From Acidovorax sp. NB1 (lineage in GTDB: Bacteria; Pseudomonadota; Gammaproteobacteria; Burkholderiales; Burkholderiaceae_C): DNA of 64,000 nt. The stretch spans positions 186,001-250,000 of the forward strand of contig NZ_BJHU01000026.1 in assembly GCF_005405905.1 (NCBI RefSeq), in the 5' to 3' direction. Numbering within the stretch: position 1 is the first letter of the stretch; every line of letters begins with the position of its first letter. The position numbers and the translations under genes were made by a program. Shown piece by piece: positions 26,511 to 35,344 of the stretch. The notes beneath the pieces were generated by a model. The model saw only the letters and a list, made by a program, of their open reading frames with translations. It did not search any database and was not told the DNA's origin.

Positions 26511-27437
26511 TCAGGCCTGGGCGCGTTGTGTACGCAGCACGCTGTTAATAGCGCCGCTGAGCTTCTTGGCGTATTCGGGGTCGGTGGCATAGCCCGCCTT
26601 TTGCAGCGCAGAGGCATAGGCCATGGCCGAGCCAGACTGGGCGACGGATTCGGCCTTCTCGTAGCGCGGGCTTTCCTTGATGAGGCGGGCGTAGTCGCGG
26701 AACGAATCTTCGTAGGAGTCGTAGGCGCGGAACTTCGCCGTCACCTTCTGGGCCTTGCCGTTGATGTATTCGGTGGTGGTGATCTCGGCCACCTTGCCCG
26801 TCCAGCCCTTGCCCGCCTTGATGCCGAACAGGTTGAACGAGTTGGAGCCGTCCTTGTGCTTGATCTCGCTCTTGCCCCAGCCGGTTTCGTGCCCGGCCTG
26901 GCCCAGCATGAAGCTGGCGGGGATGCCGCTCTCTTGCGCCACGCGTTCGGCGGTGCCGGAGAGGTGCTGCACAAAACCGTCGCGGCCTTTGGGCGCCTGG
27001 AGGGTCGCCTCGGCAGGTGTGCTGCCGCTGGCGGCCGGGGCCGTGGCGCGGGGCAGGGAGGACTGCAGGCTCAGGGTGGAAGGCACCGAGAACGTGGTGT
27101 CCGCACCGCCCATCTGGCGCGAAAGCTGGCGTGCAATGGCTTCAGAAAGACCGCCCTGCTGGCCCGCCATGTTCACCGACAGTTGCTGGTCCAGCATGTC
27201 CTGGCCCAGGTTGGCCTGCTCGCCTTCCATCAGGCCGGATTTCATCGTGGCGTCGCGCATGCTCTTGATCAGCTCGCGCATGAAGAGCGACTCGAACTGC
27301 TTGGCCACCTCGCGCGTGGTCTGCGCGTTGTTGGCCGTGCCCGCGTCGTACTTGAGCGAATTGAGCGAGCGGATGTCCACCGCCAGCGCATTCGAGGTGC
27401 TGCTGGTGGTGTTGGATGAAGGCAGGGTGAGGGCCAT
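26511..27437 (-). CDS. flgJ: FlgJ, rod assembly protein with muramidase domain
   Basis: 308 residues, dual-domain form. The N-terminal rod-binding domain (about 35-110, with VAKQFESLFMRELIKSMRDAT) is joined by a Ser/Ala-rich linker to a C-terminal GH73 glucosaminidase/muramidase domain (about 153-300) with the catalytic Glu184 in AGHETGWGKSE and the NSFNLFGIKAG motif. It makes the hole in peptidoglycan for the rod. It is 15 bases downstream of flgI. Confidence 0.95.
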   Translation of the reverse strand: MALTLPSSNTTSSTSNALAVDIRSLNSLKYDAGTANNAQTTREVAKQFESLFMRELIKSMRDATMKSGLMEGEQANLGQDMLDQQLSVNMAGQQGGLSEAIARQLSRQMGGADTTFSVPSTLSLQSSLPRATAPAASGSTPAEATLQAPKGRDGFVQHLSGTAERVAQESGIPASFMLGQAGHETGWGKSEIKHKDGSNSFNLFGIKAGKGWTGKVAEITTTEYINGKAQKVTAKFRAYDSYEDSFRDYARLIKESPRYEKAESVAQSGSAMAYASALQKAGYATDPEYAKKLSGAINSVLRTQRAQA

Positions 27438-27452
27438 GGTTGCGCCTCCGGG

Positions 27453-28595
27453 TCAGATCACTTCCAGTTCGGCGTTGAGCGCGCCGGCAGCCTTGATGGC
27501 CTGCAGGATGGCCAGCAGGTCGCCCGGCGTGGCGCCCAGCGCGTTGAGCGCCTTGACCACGTCGGCCAGCTGGGGCGAGGCGGGCACCTGGATGATGTTG
27601 CCCGGCTCCTGGTTGATGCGGATGTCGCTCTTTTGCTCCACCACCGTCTGCCCCTGCGAGAACGGTGCGGGCTGGCTGATGACGGGAGTTGAACTGATGG
27701 TGATGGACAGGTTGCCGTGCGCGATGGCGCAGGGGCCGAGTGTGACCGCCTGGTTCAGCACCACCGAGCCGGTGCGGGCGTTGATGACCACCTTGGCGGC
27801 GGGCGTCATGGCGTCGAGCTGCAGTTCCTCCAGGTCGGCGATGAAGCCCACGCGGGCACCGGGGTCGATGGGTGCACGCACCTGCACGGTGCGGCCGTCC
27901 AGCGCGGTGGCCACGCCATTGCCCAGCTTGGCATTGATGGCCTGCACCACGCGGCGCGCGGTCTGGAAGTCCGAGGCGTTCAGGCCCAGGCTGATGGTGT
28001 CGCCCTCATTGAGTGGCGTGGGCACGGCGCGCTCGACCTGTGCGCCCTGCGGAACGCGGCCTGCGCTCAGGTGGTTGATCTGCACCTTGCTGCCACCTGC
28101 GGATGCGCCTGCGCCGCCCACCACCACATTGCCCTGGGCCAGCGCATAGATTTCGCCATCGGCGCCGCGCAGCGGCGTGACGATGAGCGTGCCGCCCTTG
28201 AGCGACTTGGCGTTGCCCATGGAGGATACGTTCACATCGATCATCTGCCCGGGCTGGGCAAAGGCAGGCAACTGGGCCGTGACGATCACCGCCGCCACGT
28301 TTTTGAGCTGCAGCTGGTTCGCCGAGCCAGGCGGCAGGCTGATGCCCATCTGCTGCAGGTAGTTGGACATGGCCTGCGTGGTGTAGGGCATCTGCGTGGT
28401 CTGGTCGCCCGTGCCGTCCAGGCCCACGATCAGGCCATAGCCCGTCAGCTGGTTGGATCGCACGCCTTGCACGGCCGCCACTTCCTTGATGCGCAGGGCC
28501 TGGGCGGGCCCGGCCAGGCAGGCGGCCCCCAGGGCCAGCAGCAGCCACAGCGCGCGCACCATGCGCTGCAGGGGGAGGTGGGACAGGGCTTTCAT
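27453..28595 (-). CDS. flgI: Flagellar P-ring protein FlgI
   Basis: 380 residues with an N-terminal Sec signal peptide (about 1-33, WLLLALGAACLAGPAQA), then RIKEVAAVQGVRSNQLTGYGLIVGLDGTGDQ, the highly conserved start of mature FlgI. It forms the periplasmic ring around the rod. It is separated from flgH by an unusual 428-base gap filled with repeats, so it may have a weakened or separate transcript. Confidence 0.95.
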   Translation of the reverse strand: MKALSHLPLQRMVRALWLLLALGAACLAGPAQALRIKEVAAVQGVRSNQLTGYGLIVGLDGTGDQTTQMPYTTQAMSNYLQQMGISLPPGSANQLQLKNVAAVIVTAQLPAFAQPGQMIDVNVSSMGNAKSLKGGTLIVTPLRGADGEIYALAQGNVVVGGAGASAGGSKVQINHLSAGRVPQGAQVERAVPTPLNEGDTISLGLNASDFQTARRVVQAINAKLGNGVATALDGRTVQVRAPIDPGARVGFIADLEELQLDAMTPAAKVVINARTGSVVLNQAVTLGPCAIAHGNLSITISSTPVISQPAPFSQGQTVVEQKSDIRINQEPGNIIQVPASPQLADVVKALNALGATPGDLLAILQAIKAAGALNAELEVI

Positions 28596-28749
28596 GGCAC
28601 CGATTGTGGGCGGCTCCGCCAGAAACTAAAACCCGAAAAGCAGCCGGTTCACCGGTCTATTGCGTGGGTTTCGGGGCAGGGGAAAGCGGTCGGTACGCCT
28701 ACTGCGCGCCGGGCAGGCGCCAGGGCTGTTCTGCTGCGGAAAATATGAG

Positions 28750-28811
28750 AAAAAATGGCCGTTACCGCGCTATCAGTGCGCGTTTATTGCTATAAATAAT
28801 ATAGCAATAAA
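28750..28811 (+). repeat. Family 1 repeat in flgH-flgI gap
   Basis: GAAAAAATGGCCGTTACCGC, a GCGCTATCAGTGCGCG core, then a TTGCTAT..ATAGCAA terminal hairpin. One of the best conserved copies. Confidence 0.8.
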
Positions 28812-28867
28812 CTCAGGCTGATACTGCAGCCACAACCGTCCCAAAGCCCGGTGTCCGTCAAACTGGC

Positions 28868-28904
28868 GCGGCCCCAGCGCGGCCCCAGCGCGGCCCCAGC
28901 GCGG
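28868..28904. repeat. 11-base tandem repeat, three units plus a partial unit
   Basis: GCGGCCCCAGC is repeated three times head to tail, with the first four bases of a fourth unit. It directly precedes two copies of a 14-base unit (GCAAGGGCCGCCCC, 28913-28940). Likely slippage expansion of the start of the family 2 repeat. Confidence 0.85.
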
Positions 28905-28926
28905 GCCGCCGCGCAAGGGCCGCCCC

Positions 28927-29018
28927 GCAAGGGCCGCCCCGCCGCGCTGGCGGCGTCCCCCTCCCTTAGCGCGCAGCGCGTGGAGAGAGGGGGAAGGCGC
29001 GCTGCGCCTCAGGGGGTG
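28927..29018 (+). repeat. Family 2 GC-rich repeat, copy A
   Basis: Shares blocks with 60485-60579 in the same order: GCAAGGGCCGCCCCGC, CGTCCCC, AGCGCGCAG, GAG.GAGGGG, and CTCAG.GGGGTG. It contains a hairpin (CCCCCTCCCT facing AGAGAGGGGG) that could act as a weak transcription terminator between flgH and flgI. Confidence 0.7.
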
Positions 29019-29023
29019 AAACC

Positions 29024-29701
29024 CTAGAACGGCGTGATGGTATTGAAGAACCTGTTCATCCAGCCCATGACCTGGGCTTCGTTCTGGGCGCCTCGGCCCC
29101 GGGATTCGACCCGCACATTGGCAACCTGGGTGGAGTTGACGATGCTGCCCGGCTGCATCACGCGCGGGTCGATGGTGCCCGAGAAGCGCAGCACGTCCAC
29201 GTTCTGGTTCACGCCGATCTGCTTCTCGCCGGTCACGACCAGGTGGCCGTTGGGCAACACGTCCACCACCGTGGTGGTGATGGAGCCGGTGAAGGTGTTG
29301 GCGCTTTCGGTGCCGCCCTTGCCAGAGAAGGTGTTTTCCGAGCCCGCGCCCAGCGTGGTGACGTCGCTGAGCGACTTCTTCACGAAGGGCAGGTTGGTGA
29401 TGCCTGCCTTGGCTTCGGAAGTGCGGTCCACCGTGGACGAGGACTTCTGGCTGGCCGTGACGTTCTCCACGATATTGATCGTCACGTTGTCGCCCACCAT
29501 GCGCGCGCGGCGGTCTTCGAACGCGGGGCGGTAGCTGGCGTTGTGGAACAGGCTGCCAGTGACCGGCGGCGGTGTGCGCGGCGTGGTCGTGGCAATGGGC
29601 GGCGGCGTGGTGGGCAGGATGTCCACGGGCGGCGGCGGCGATAGGGTGGCGCAGCCTGTGGCCAGCAAGGCCAGGGTGGTGGATGCGATCAGGTGCTTCA
29701 T
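29024..29701 (-). CDS. flgH: Flagellar L-ring lipoprotein FlgH
   Basis: 225-residue outer-membrane ring lipoprotein. MKHLIASTTLALLATGCATL ends in a lipobox (LATGC). The body contains the family core NVTINIVENVTASQKSSS and GHLVVTGEKQIGVNQNVDVLRFSGTIDP. The start is the ATG at 29701, which gives a proper lipoprotein signal; an in-frame start eight codons earlier overlaps the flgG stop. It is 20 bases after flgG. Confidence 0.94.
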   Translation of the reverse strand: MKHLIASTTLALLATGCATLSPPPPVDILPTTPPPIATTTPRTPPPVTGSLFHNASYRPAFEDRRARMVGDNVTINIVENVTASQKSSSTVDRTSEAKAGITNLPFVKKSLSDVTTLGAGSENTFSGKGGTESANTFTGSITTTVVDVLPNGHLVVTGEKQIGVNQNVDVLRFSGTIDPRVMQPGSIVNSTQVANVRVESRGRGAQNEAQVMGWMNRFFNTITPF

Positions 29702-29721
29702 GGCGGTGTCCTTCCTGGTCA

Positions 29722-30504
29722 TCACAGCTGCGACAGCTTGGCCAGCATCTGGTCGGAGGTCTGGATGGCCTTGGAATTCATCTCGTAAGCGCGCTGGGTC
29801 TGGATCATGGTGACCAGTTCTTCCACCACGTTCACGTTGGACGCTTCCAGAAAACCCTGCTTCAGGATGCCCAGGCCGTTGGTGCCGGGTGTGCCCTGCT
29901 GGGGCTGGCCCGAGGCGGCCGATTCCTTGAACAGGTTCTGGCCGATGGGCTCCAGGCCTGCGGGGTTGATGAAGGAGGACATGGCGAGGTTGCCCAGCGG
30001 CTGGGGCTGGGTGTTGCCTGGCACGGTGGCCGACACCACACCGTCTGCGCTGATGCTCACGCTGGTGGCGTTGGCGGGCACGGTGATGCCGTTGGCCACG
30101 GGCAGGCCGCTGGAGTTGACCAGGCGGCCCTGGGCATCGACCTGGAACGAGCCGTCGCGCGTGTAGCCGATGGTGCCGTCGGGCATGGTCACTTCCAGGA
30201 AACCGTTGCCGTTGATGGCCACGTCCAGGTTGTTCTTGGACTCCTGCAGGCTGCCCTGCACGAAGTTGCGGCTGGTGGCCACGGTGCGCACGCCCAGGCC
30301 CAGGTGCAGGCCGGTGGGCAGCTGGTTTTGCTCGGTGGTGTTGGCGCCCACCTGGCGCAGGTTCTGGTAGATCAGGTCTTCGAACACCGCGTTGTTGCGC
30401 TTGTAGCCGGTGGTGGAGACGTTGGCCAGGTTGTGCGAGATGACGTCGAGCTGGGTCTGCTGGGCAGACATGCCGGTCTTGGCGATCCAGAGGGAGTTGA
30501 TCAT
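29722..30504 (-). CDS. flgG: Flagellar distal rod protein FlgG
   Basis: 260 residues, the usual FlgG length. Starts MINSLWIAKTGMSAQQTQLDVISHNLANVSTTGYKRNNAVFEDL and ends EELVTMIQTQRAYEMNSKAIQTSDQMLAKLSQL, both canonical. It builds the distal rod through the P and L rings and is 37 bases downstream of flgF. Confidence 0.96.
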   Translation of the reverse strand: MINSLWIAKTGMSAQQTQLDVISHNLANVSTTGYKRNNAVFEDLIYQNLRQVGANTTEQNQLPTGLHLGLGVRTVATSRNFVQGSLQESKNNLDVAINGNGFLEVTMPDGTIGYTRDGSFQVDAQGRLVNSSGLPVANGITVPANATSVSISADGVVSATVPGNTQPQPLGNLAMSSFINPAGLEPIGQNLFKESAASGQPQQGTPGTNGLGILKQGFLEASNVNVVEELVTMIQTQRAYEMNSKAIQTSDQMLAKLSQL

Positions 30505-30541
30505 GGTGCTTCCTTTTGGCGTGGCAGCGCGGGGCGTGGCC

Positions 30542-31282
30542 TCAGCCGTTCATGCTCAGCAACTGGCTGGCGGTCTTGTCGTTGGTCTCGGCGGTCTGCA
30601 GCAGGCGCATCTGTTGCTCGAACTGGCGTGCTGCGGCAATCATCCCCACCATGCTTTCCACGGGGTTCACGTTGGAGCCTTCCAGCGCACCCGACAGCAT
30701 GCGGGCGTTGGCATCGTTAGGCATGGGATCGCCCGATGCGGTGCGGAACAGGCCGTCGTCGCCGCGCTTGAGCGGGTCTTCGGCCGTGGGGGTGGCGAGC
30801 TTCAGGCGGCCAATCGCCTGCGCGGGCTGGCCGGCGGTCTTGGCGGTGATGGTGCCGTCGGAGCCCAGCGAGACATCCGCCCCCGGGGGGACGTCGATGG
30901 GGGCGCCGCCGTCGGACAGCACCGGCAGCCCGGTGGGGGTCAGGAGCTGGCCGCCCGCCGACACCTCGAAGCTGCCTGCGCGGGTGTAAGCCTCGATGCC
31001 GTCCAGGCCCTGCACGGCGAACCAGGCGTTGCCTGCGGCCATCGCATCGAGGTTGCGGCCTGTGCGCTGCACGGGGCCGGGGGTGTTGACGTAGCCCGAA
31101 GTGGCCTCCAGCGCAAACACCCGGGTCTTGGCGCCGTCGCCCTGCAGCGGCACGGACCGGAAGGTGGACATCTCGGCGCGGAACCCGCCCGTGGACGCGT
31201 TGGCCAGGTTGTTGGACAGCACGGCCTGCCGGTGGGCAGCAGCGTTTGCGCCCGTCATCGCGGTGTAGATGATGCGGTCCAT
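30542..31282 (-). CDS. flgF: Flagellar proximal rod protein FlgF
   Basis: 246 residues. MDRIIYTAMTGANAAAHRQAVLSNNLANASTGGFRAEM and the C-terminal SNVNPVESMVGMIAAARQFEQQMRLLQ are diagnostic of FlgF. It forms part of the proximal rod. It is 49 bases after flgE and 37 before flgG. Confidence 0.96.
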   Translation of the reverse strand: MDRIIYTAMTGANAAAHRQAVLSNNLANASTGGFRAEMSTFRSVPLQGDGAKTRVFALEATSGYVNTPGPVQRTGRNLDAMAAGNAWFAVQGLDGIEAYTRAGSFEVSAGGQLLTPTGLPVLSDGGAPIDVPPGADVSLGSDGTITAKTAGQPAQAIGRLKLATPTAEDPLKRGDDGLFRTASGDPMPNDANARMLSGALEGSNVNPVESMVGMIAAARQFEQQMRLLQTAETNDKTASQLLSMNG

Positions 31283-31331
31283 GGGGGCTCTCCGGGGTCC
31301 AGGGTGGGGTCAGTGAAGGTTCAGGAGCAGA

Positions 31332-32612
31332 TCAGCGCAGGTTCACCAGGGTGGACATCACCTGGTCTTGCGTCTTGATGGTCTGGGCGTTGGCCTGGTA
31401 GGCGCGCTGGGCGGTCATCATGTTGACCAGCTCCGCCGTGAGGTCCACGTTGGAGTCTTCCAGCGCCCCCGAGCGCAGCGAGCCGAAGTTGCCATCGGTG
31501 GCGGTGCCCGCCACGGGCTGGCCCGATTCGAACGTGGCCACCCAGTTGTTGCTGCCCACCGAGGCCAGGCCCTGCGTGTTGCGGAAGCTCGACAGCGCGA
31601 GCTGGCCTTCGGCACGGGTCACACCGTTGGAGTAACGGGTCATGATCATCCCGTTGTTCTCGATGTTGATGCCGGTGAGCTCGCCCGAGGTGTAGCCGTC
31701 CTGGCTCAGATTGGACACGGCGAACTTGGTGCCGAACTGCGTCACCTTGTCCAGGCTCACGTCCACCGTGTAGGTGGGCAGGTTGTTGGGGTTGGGCGGC
31801 GTCGGGTTGACGGTGAGCGGCAGCGAGAAGCCTGTGGCGGGCGGTGTTGCCACCGGGCCAGTGATGGCGCCGTTGTTGTCAAACGTGATCTGGCCGATGG
31901 GCGTGGCCACCACCGGAGGCACAGCCGTGGGGTCGTCCAGTGCGTCGTATACGTCCCAGGTGTTGTCGGTGGCAGTCTTCTGGAAATACAGGCTCACCGG
32001 TTTGGCCACGCCCTGGCTGTCGAATACGTTGATCGAGGTGCCATAGGTAGCGCGGGGGGTGGCCGGGATGGGCGGCGTGGCCGCCGGGTCGCCAGCAGCA
32101 TCTGTGGCGCGGGCGTCCAGATTGAAAGCCGCAGTGATTTTTGTGGTCTGCTTGGCAGGGATGGGTTCAGCGGTGGGGAACACCATGGGGATGGGGTCTG
32201 TGCCTGTGCGCAGGCCGGTGACTGGATCCACCGGGTAGCCCATCACCGAAGCGTTGTCGTTGGTGATCATGTTGCCTTCCTTGTCCAGCTTGAAGTTGCC
32301 GGAGCGGGTGTAGGCAGGCGTGCCATCGGGCAGCGTGAGCGTGAAGAAACCGTTGCCGTTGATGGCCACGTCCAGGCTGTTGCCGGTGATCGTGAGGTTG
32401 CCCTGGGTGAACTGCTGCGCCACAGCAGCCACTTCCACGCCGATGCCTGCATTGGAGCCCCCTGCAGAGCCGATGGCGGAAGCCACCATTTCGGCAAACT
32501 CGGCCCGCGAGGCCTTGAACCCGACGGTGTTGGAGTTGGCAATGTTGTGCCCGATGACGTCGAGGTTTTTGCTGGCGGCATTCAAGCCCGACAGGCCTTG
32601 CTGGAAACTCAT
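31332..32612 (-). CDS. flgE: Flagellar hook protein FlgE
   Basis: 426 residues. MSFQQGLSGLNAASKNLDVIGHNIANSNTVGFKASRAEFAEM at the start and SNVDLTAELVNMMTAQRAYQANAQTIKTQDQVMSTLVNLR at the end are the conserved hook ends. The middle is a beta-rich hook domain with Pro-rich loops (DPAATPPIPATP, about 180-200). I start at the ATG at 32612; the upstream extension shadows flgD. It polymerises into the hook on the FlgD cap, whose gene is 38 bases upstream. Confidence 0.96.
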   Translation of the reverse strand: MSFQQGLSGLNAASKNLDVIGHNIANSNTVGFKASRAEFAEMVASAIGSAGGSNAGIGVEVAAVAQQFTQGNLTITGNSLDVAINGNGFFTLTLPDGTPAYTRSGNFKLDKEGNMITNDNASVMGYPVDPVTGLRTGTDPIPMVFPTAEPIPAKQTTKITAAFNLDARATDAAGDPAATPPIPATPRATYGTSINVFDSQGVAKPVSLYFQKTATDNTWDVYDALDDPTAVPPVVATPIGQITFDNNGAITGPVATPPATGFSLPLTVNPTPPNPNNLPTYTVDVSLDKVTQFGTKFAVSNLSQDGYTSGELTGINIENNGMIMTRYSNGVTRAEGQLALSSFRNTQGLASVGSNNWVATFESGQPVAGTATDGNFGSLRSGALEDSNVDLTAELVNMMTAQRAYQANAQTIKTQDQVMSTLVNLR

Positions 32613-32650
32613 GGTGTTCTCCTGATGGGGGCGAAAGGTTTCGGGCCGGG

Positions 32651-33301
32651 TTAGACCAGGGCCTTGATCTGGCTGTAGTTGATGGTTTTGCCGTTGGCCA
32701 GCGTCAGCTTGAGCTGGCCGTCTTCGGCGCCTGCGGCCGTGACCTTGGACAGGGCCAGCGCCGTGCTCGACAGCTTGGTGGAGCCGTTGACCGCCGTGAC
32801 ACGGAACTGCAGCGCATCGGTGGAGCCGGTGTACTTGCTGGCATCCCACTCGAAGGTGTGGCGGCCCGCCGCCTTTGCGCCCAGGTCGATGGTGTCCACC
32901 ACCTGGCCACCGGCGGTGGTGACCTCGATCTTCACGTTGGTGGCGGCCGACGGCAGCTCGAAGCCGCCCTTGCCCGCCTTGTCGGCCACGGCGAGGCTGG
33001 AGCCCTCGGTCATTACGTTGCGCCCGATGAGTGCCGTGCCCTGCATCACCTGCAGCGAGTTGAACTGCTCGGCCATGCTCTGCATGGTCTGATTGAGCTG
33101 CTGGATGCCCGTCACGGTGTTGATCTGCGCGATCTGCGAGGTCATCTGGGCGTTGTCCAGCGGGTTCATCGGATCCTGGTTGTTCAGCTGCGCGACCAGC
33201 AGCTTGAGGAACCGGTCCTGCGCGGCGGCGGGGTCGTTGGCGTTGGCCTTGGTGTTGGTCGAATCCGTGACCGTGGGGGCATTGGTGGCGCCGAGAATCA
33301 T
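32651..33301 (-). CDS. flgD: Flagellar hook-capping protein FlgD
   Basis: 216 residues. The N-terminal part contains the conserved DRFLKLLVAQLNNQDPMNPLDNAQMTSQIAQINTV. The C-terminal part has the FlgD Ig-like/tudor domain, with GRHTFEWDASKYTGS. It is a scaffold for hook assembly. It is 18 bases from flgC and 38 from flgE. Confidence 0.95.
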   Translation of the reverse strand: MILGATNAPTVTDSTNTKANANDPAAAQDRFLKLLVAQLNNQDPMNPLDNAQMTSQIAQINTVTGIQQLNQTMQSMAEQFNSLQVMQGTALIGRNVMTEGSSLAVADKAGKGGFELPSAATNVKIEVTTAGGQVVDTIDLGAKAAGRHTFEWDASKYTGSTDALQFRVTAVNGSTKLSSTALALSKVTAAGAEDGQLKLTLANGKTINYSQIKALV

Positions 33302-33319
33302 GGTGGTGTCTCCCTGGAG

Positions 33320-33724
33320 TTACTGACCCATCTGCAGGGTCTTGAGGAGCAGCGACTTGGCCGTGTTCATGACCTCGACGTTGTTCTGGTAAGAGCGCGA
33401 GGCCGAGATCATGTTGACCATCTCTTCCACCGCGTTCACGTTCGAATGTGTGACATAGCCCTGCTCGTCAGCCGACGGGTGGCTGGGGTCGTGCACCCGG
33501 CGGCCGGGCACATTGCTTTCGCTCATCCCGCTCACGCGCACGCCAGCGGCGCTTTCGGCGCCCATGGTTGCGGTCTGGAACACCAGCTGGCGCGCTTTGT
33601 ACGCCTTGCCGTCGGGGCCCGCCACGGCATCGACGTTGGCCAGGTTGCTGGCCACCACGTTGAGCCGCTGCGACTGCGCACTGATGGCGCTGCCGGAGAC
33701 GTTGAAGATGGAGAACATGGACAT
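33320..33724 (-). CDS. flgC: Flagellar proximal rod protein FlgC
   Basis: 134 residues, standard length. Starts MSMFSIFNVSGSAISAQSQRLNVVASNLANVDAV and ends SNVNAVEEMVNMISASRSYQNNVEVMNTAKSLLLKTLQMGQ. Proximal rod component. Between flgB and flgD, close-packed. Confidence 0.96.
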   Translation of the reverse strand: MSMFSIFNVSGSAISAQSQRLNVVASNLANVDAVAGPDGKAYKARQLVFQTATMGAESAAGVRVSGMSESNVPGRRVHDPSHPSADEQGYVTHSNVNAVEEMVNMISASRSYQNNVEVMNTAKSLLLKTLQMGQ

Positions 33725-33757
33725 GGTGTGGCTCGCTTTCTGGGCTGCGCGGCTGGC

Positions 33758-34231
33758 TTACTGGCCCTGGATGGCGCTGAGCATGGTTTTGGCGCCGCCG
33801 TTGATGAAGCGCAGCGTGGCTTCGTACCGCACGGAGTTGTCCACGAAGTTCGCGCGTTCGCGGTCCAGGTCCACAGAGTTGTTGTCCAGGCTGGGCTGCG
33901 TCTGCACGGCATAGCCCAGCGCGCCCTGTCGGTCGATGCTGGCGGTGGTGGCCACGGTGGGTAAGGGCATGTGGCGCGGGTCGGTGGTGCCCGCCGTGCC
34001 ATGCGATCCGCTGGCGGCCAGGCGGGTCACGCCCGAACCCGTGCCCGTTCCCGAACCAGAAGATCCGATGCCCGTGGCTTCACGCAGGGCATCTCCAAAC
34101 TTGAAGTCGCGCGCTACGTAGCCGGGCGTGTCGGCGTTGGCAATGTTGCTGGCGATGGCGCGCTGGCGTTCCGCACGCAGCACCAGGGCGTTGCTGTGAA
34201 AACTCAGCTGGTTGGTCATCTTGTCAAGCAT
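33758..34231 (-). CDS. flgB: Flagellar proximal rod protein FlgB
   Basis: 157 residues. MLDKMTNQLSFHSNALVLRAERQRAIASNIANADTPGYVARDF is the family N-terminus, and NNSVDLDRERANFVDNSVRYEATLRFINGG is the C-terminus. Residues about 54-82 are an unusually long Gly/Ser/Thr-rich linker (GSSGSGTGTGSG) compared with compact FlgB proteins. I start at the ATG at 34231. First gene of the flgBCDEFGHIJKL operon, divergent from flgA. Confidence 0.95.
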   Translation of the reverse strand: MLDKMTNQLSFHSNALVLRAERQRAIASNIANADTPGYVARDFKFGDALREATGIGSSGSGTGTGSGVTRLAASGSHGTAGTTDPRHMPLPTVATTASIDRQGALGYAVQTQPSLDNNSVDLDRERANFVDNSVRYEATLRFINGGAKTMLSAIQGQ

Positions 34232-34377
34232 GTTTGCCTCACACCGTGGTTGCAAAGTCGCCAGCCCCAGGGGCTTTTTTGGCGTTGCCTGATTATGGAA
34301 ACCGCCGCTTCTTTCTAAAGCGCGAAGAGCGTGGAAATGGATGGGCAGTTCCGGGTTTTGGGCGGGCGTCGCCTGCC

Positions 34378-34383
34378 TATAGT
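34378..34383 (+). promoter_or_regulatory. Possible -10 element for flgA
   Basis: TATAGT lies about 70 bases before the flgA start, with a TTTTGG-like -35 about 16 bases upstream of it. A weak sigma-70-type match in the 222-base flgB-flgA divergent region. I see no sigma-28 motif there. Confidence 0.3.
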
Positions 34384-34453
34384 TCCTGGTGTGAAATGGC
34401 CCTTGCCCCCGGTGGGTCGGCCATGCAATGCCACCCGATGCCCAGGAGGCCCC

Positions 34454-35251
34454 ATGTCCATCCGCCCCCGTTTCTTGTCGTCCCGCTCCGCTGCATTTGT
34501 TCGCGCCCCCGCGCGGCGCCGTGCCGGTGCGGCTTGGTGGGCCCTGTGCCTCGTGATGCTGGGGGGCTGGGCCTTGGGCGCAGGCGGTGCTGCGCAGGCC
34601 CAGGCGGCGGGGGATCCGCCGGCAGACCTGGGGCCCCTGACCCAGCGCTGGCTGGATGACACCCTGGCGCGCAGCGCACCCACCGGTCTGCCCTTGCGCA
34701 TGGAAGTGAGCGTTGGCTCACTGGATTCGCGTTTGCGGCTAGCGCCTTGCGCACGCGTGGAGCCCTACCTGCCCGCCGGGTCCCGTCTGTGGGGGCGTAC
34801 CCGCCTGGGGCTGCGATGTGTGGAGGGCGCCACCGCCTGGAACGTGTTTCTGCCGGTCACCATCAAGGCGTTTGGCCCGGCATGGGTGCTGACCGGCAAT
34901 GTGGCGCCTGGTGCGGTCCTCACTGCCAACGACGCCACCGAGGCCGAGGTGGACTGGGCCGCCGAAACCGCACCGGTGATGGCCAATCCGGATCACTGGG
35001 TGGGGCAGGTGGCCGCGCGCCAGCTGGTGGCGGGCCAGGCCTTGCGCCAGAGCATGGTGCGGGCCCCCCAGCTGTTCCGCGCGGGGGCCCAGGTGAAAGT
35101 GGTGGCCCAGGGGCCTGGTTATGCAGTCACGTCGGCAGGGCAGGCGCTGTCTGCAGGTGCTGTGGGGCAAACTGTGCGCATCCGCATGGATAATGGTCGG
35201 ATCGTTAGCGGAATTGTCAATGAAGGTGGGACAGTGGACGTCACTCTTTAA
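34454..35251 (+). CDS. flgA: Flagellar P-ring assembly chaperone FlgA
   Basis: 265 residues. A twin-Arg-free but Arg-rich signal peptide (about 1-49, with LCLVMLGGWALGAGGAAQAQA) is followed by a SAF-like domain. The typical C-terminal end is GQTVRIRMDNGRIVSGIVNEGG. It is a periplasmic chaperone for FlgI ring formation. The ATG at 34454 has AGGAGG at 34444-34449. It is divergent from flgB. Confidence 0.93.
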   Translation: MSIRPRFLSSRSAAFVRAPARRRAGAAWWALCLVMLGGWALGAGGAAQAQAAGDPPADLGPLTQRWLDDTLARSAPTGLPLRMEVSVGSLDSRLRLAPCARVEPYLPAGSRLWGRTRLGLRCVEGATAWNVFLPVTIKAFGPAWVLTGNVAPGAVLTANDATEAEVDWAAETAPVMANPDHWVGQVAARQLVAGQALRQSMVRAPQLFRAGAQVKVVAQGPGYAVTSAGQALSAGAVGQTVRIRMDNGRIVSGIVNEGGTVDVTL

Positions 35252-35273
35252 TGACGCCTCGGTGATAAATGGC

Positions 35274-35300
35274 TAAAGTCCGGGCCAAACGGGTCGAAAA
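35274..35300 (+). promoter_or_regulatory. Sigma-28 (FliA) promoter of flgM
   Basis: TAAAGTCC (35274-35281), 11 bases, GTCGAAAA (35293-35300) against the consensus TAAAGTTT-N11-GCCGATAA: six of eight in each box with exact spacing. It lies 45 bases before flgM, which is the expected class 3 feedback promoter. Confidence 0.75.
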
Positions 35301-35344
35301 CATTGCTACTGTGCCCCACATCATGCGGGGTGGTGGAGAGAGCG

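Larger units (their letters stand above)
28596..29023. other. Repeat-filled gap between flgH and flgI
   Basis: No gene is seen. Contents in order: about 150 bases of ordinary sequence, a family 1 repeat (28750-28811), an 11-base tandem array, two 14-base units, and a family 2 GC-rich repeat ending at 29018. Other gaps in the flg operon are 15-49 bases, so this is an insertion by comparison. Confidence 0.75.

Noticed and set aside
28868..28940. CRISPR-like direct repeats
   Set aside because: Units of 11 and 14 bases without spacers and next to a dispersed repeat; simple tandem slippage, no cas genes nearby.
34246..34285. Terminator AGCCCCAGGGGCTTTTTT in the flgB-flgA gap
   Set aside because: The arms leave a one-base loop, so a real hairpin would have only a short stem; no rightward gene ends there.
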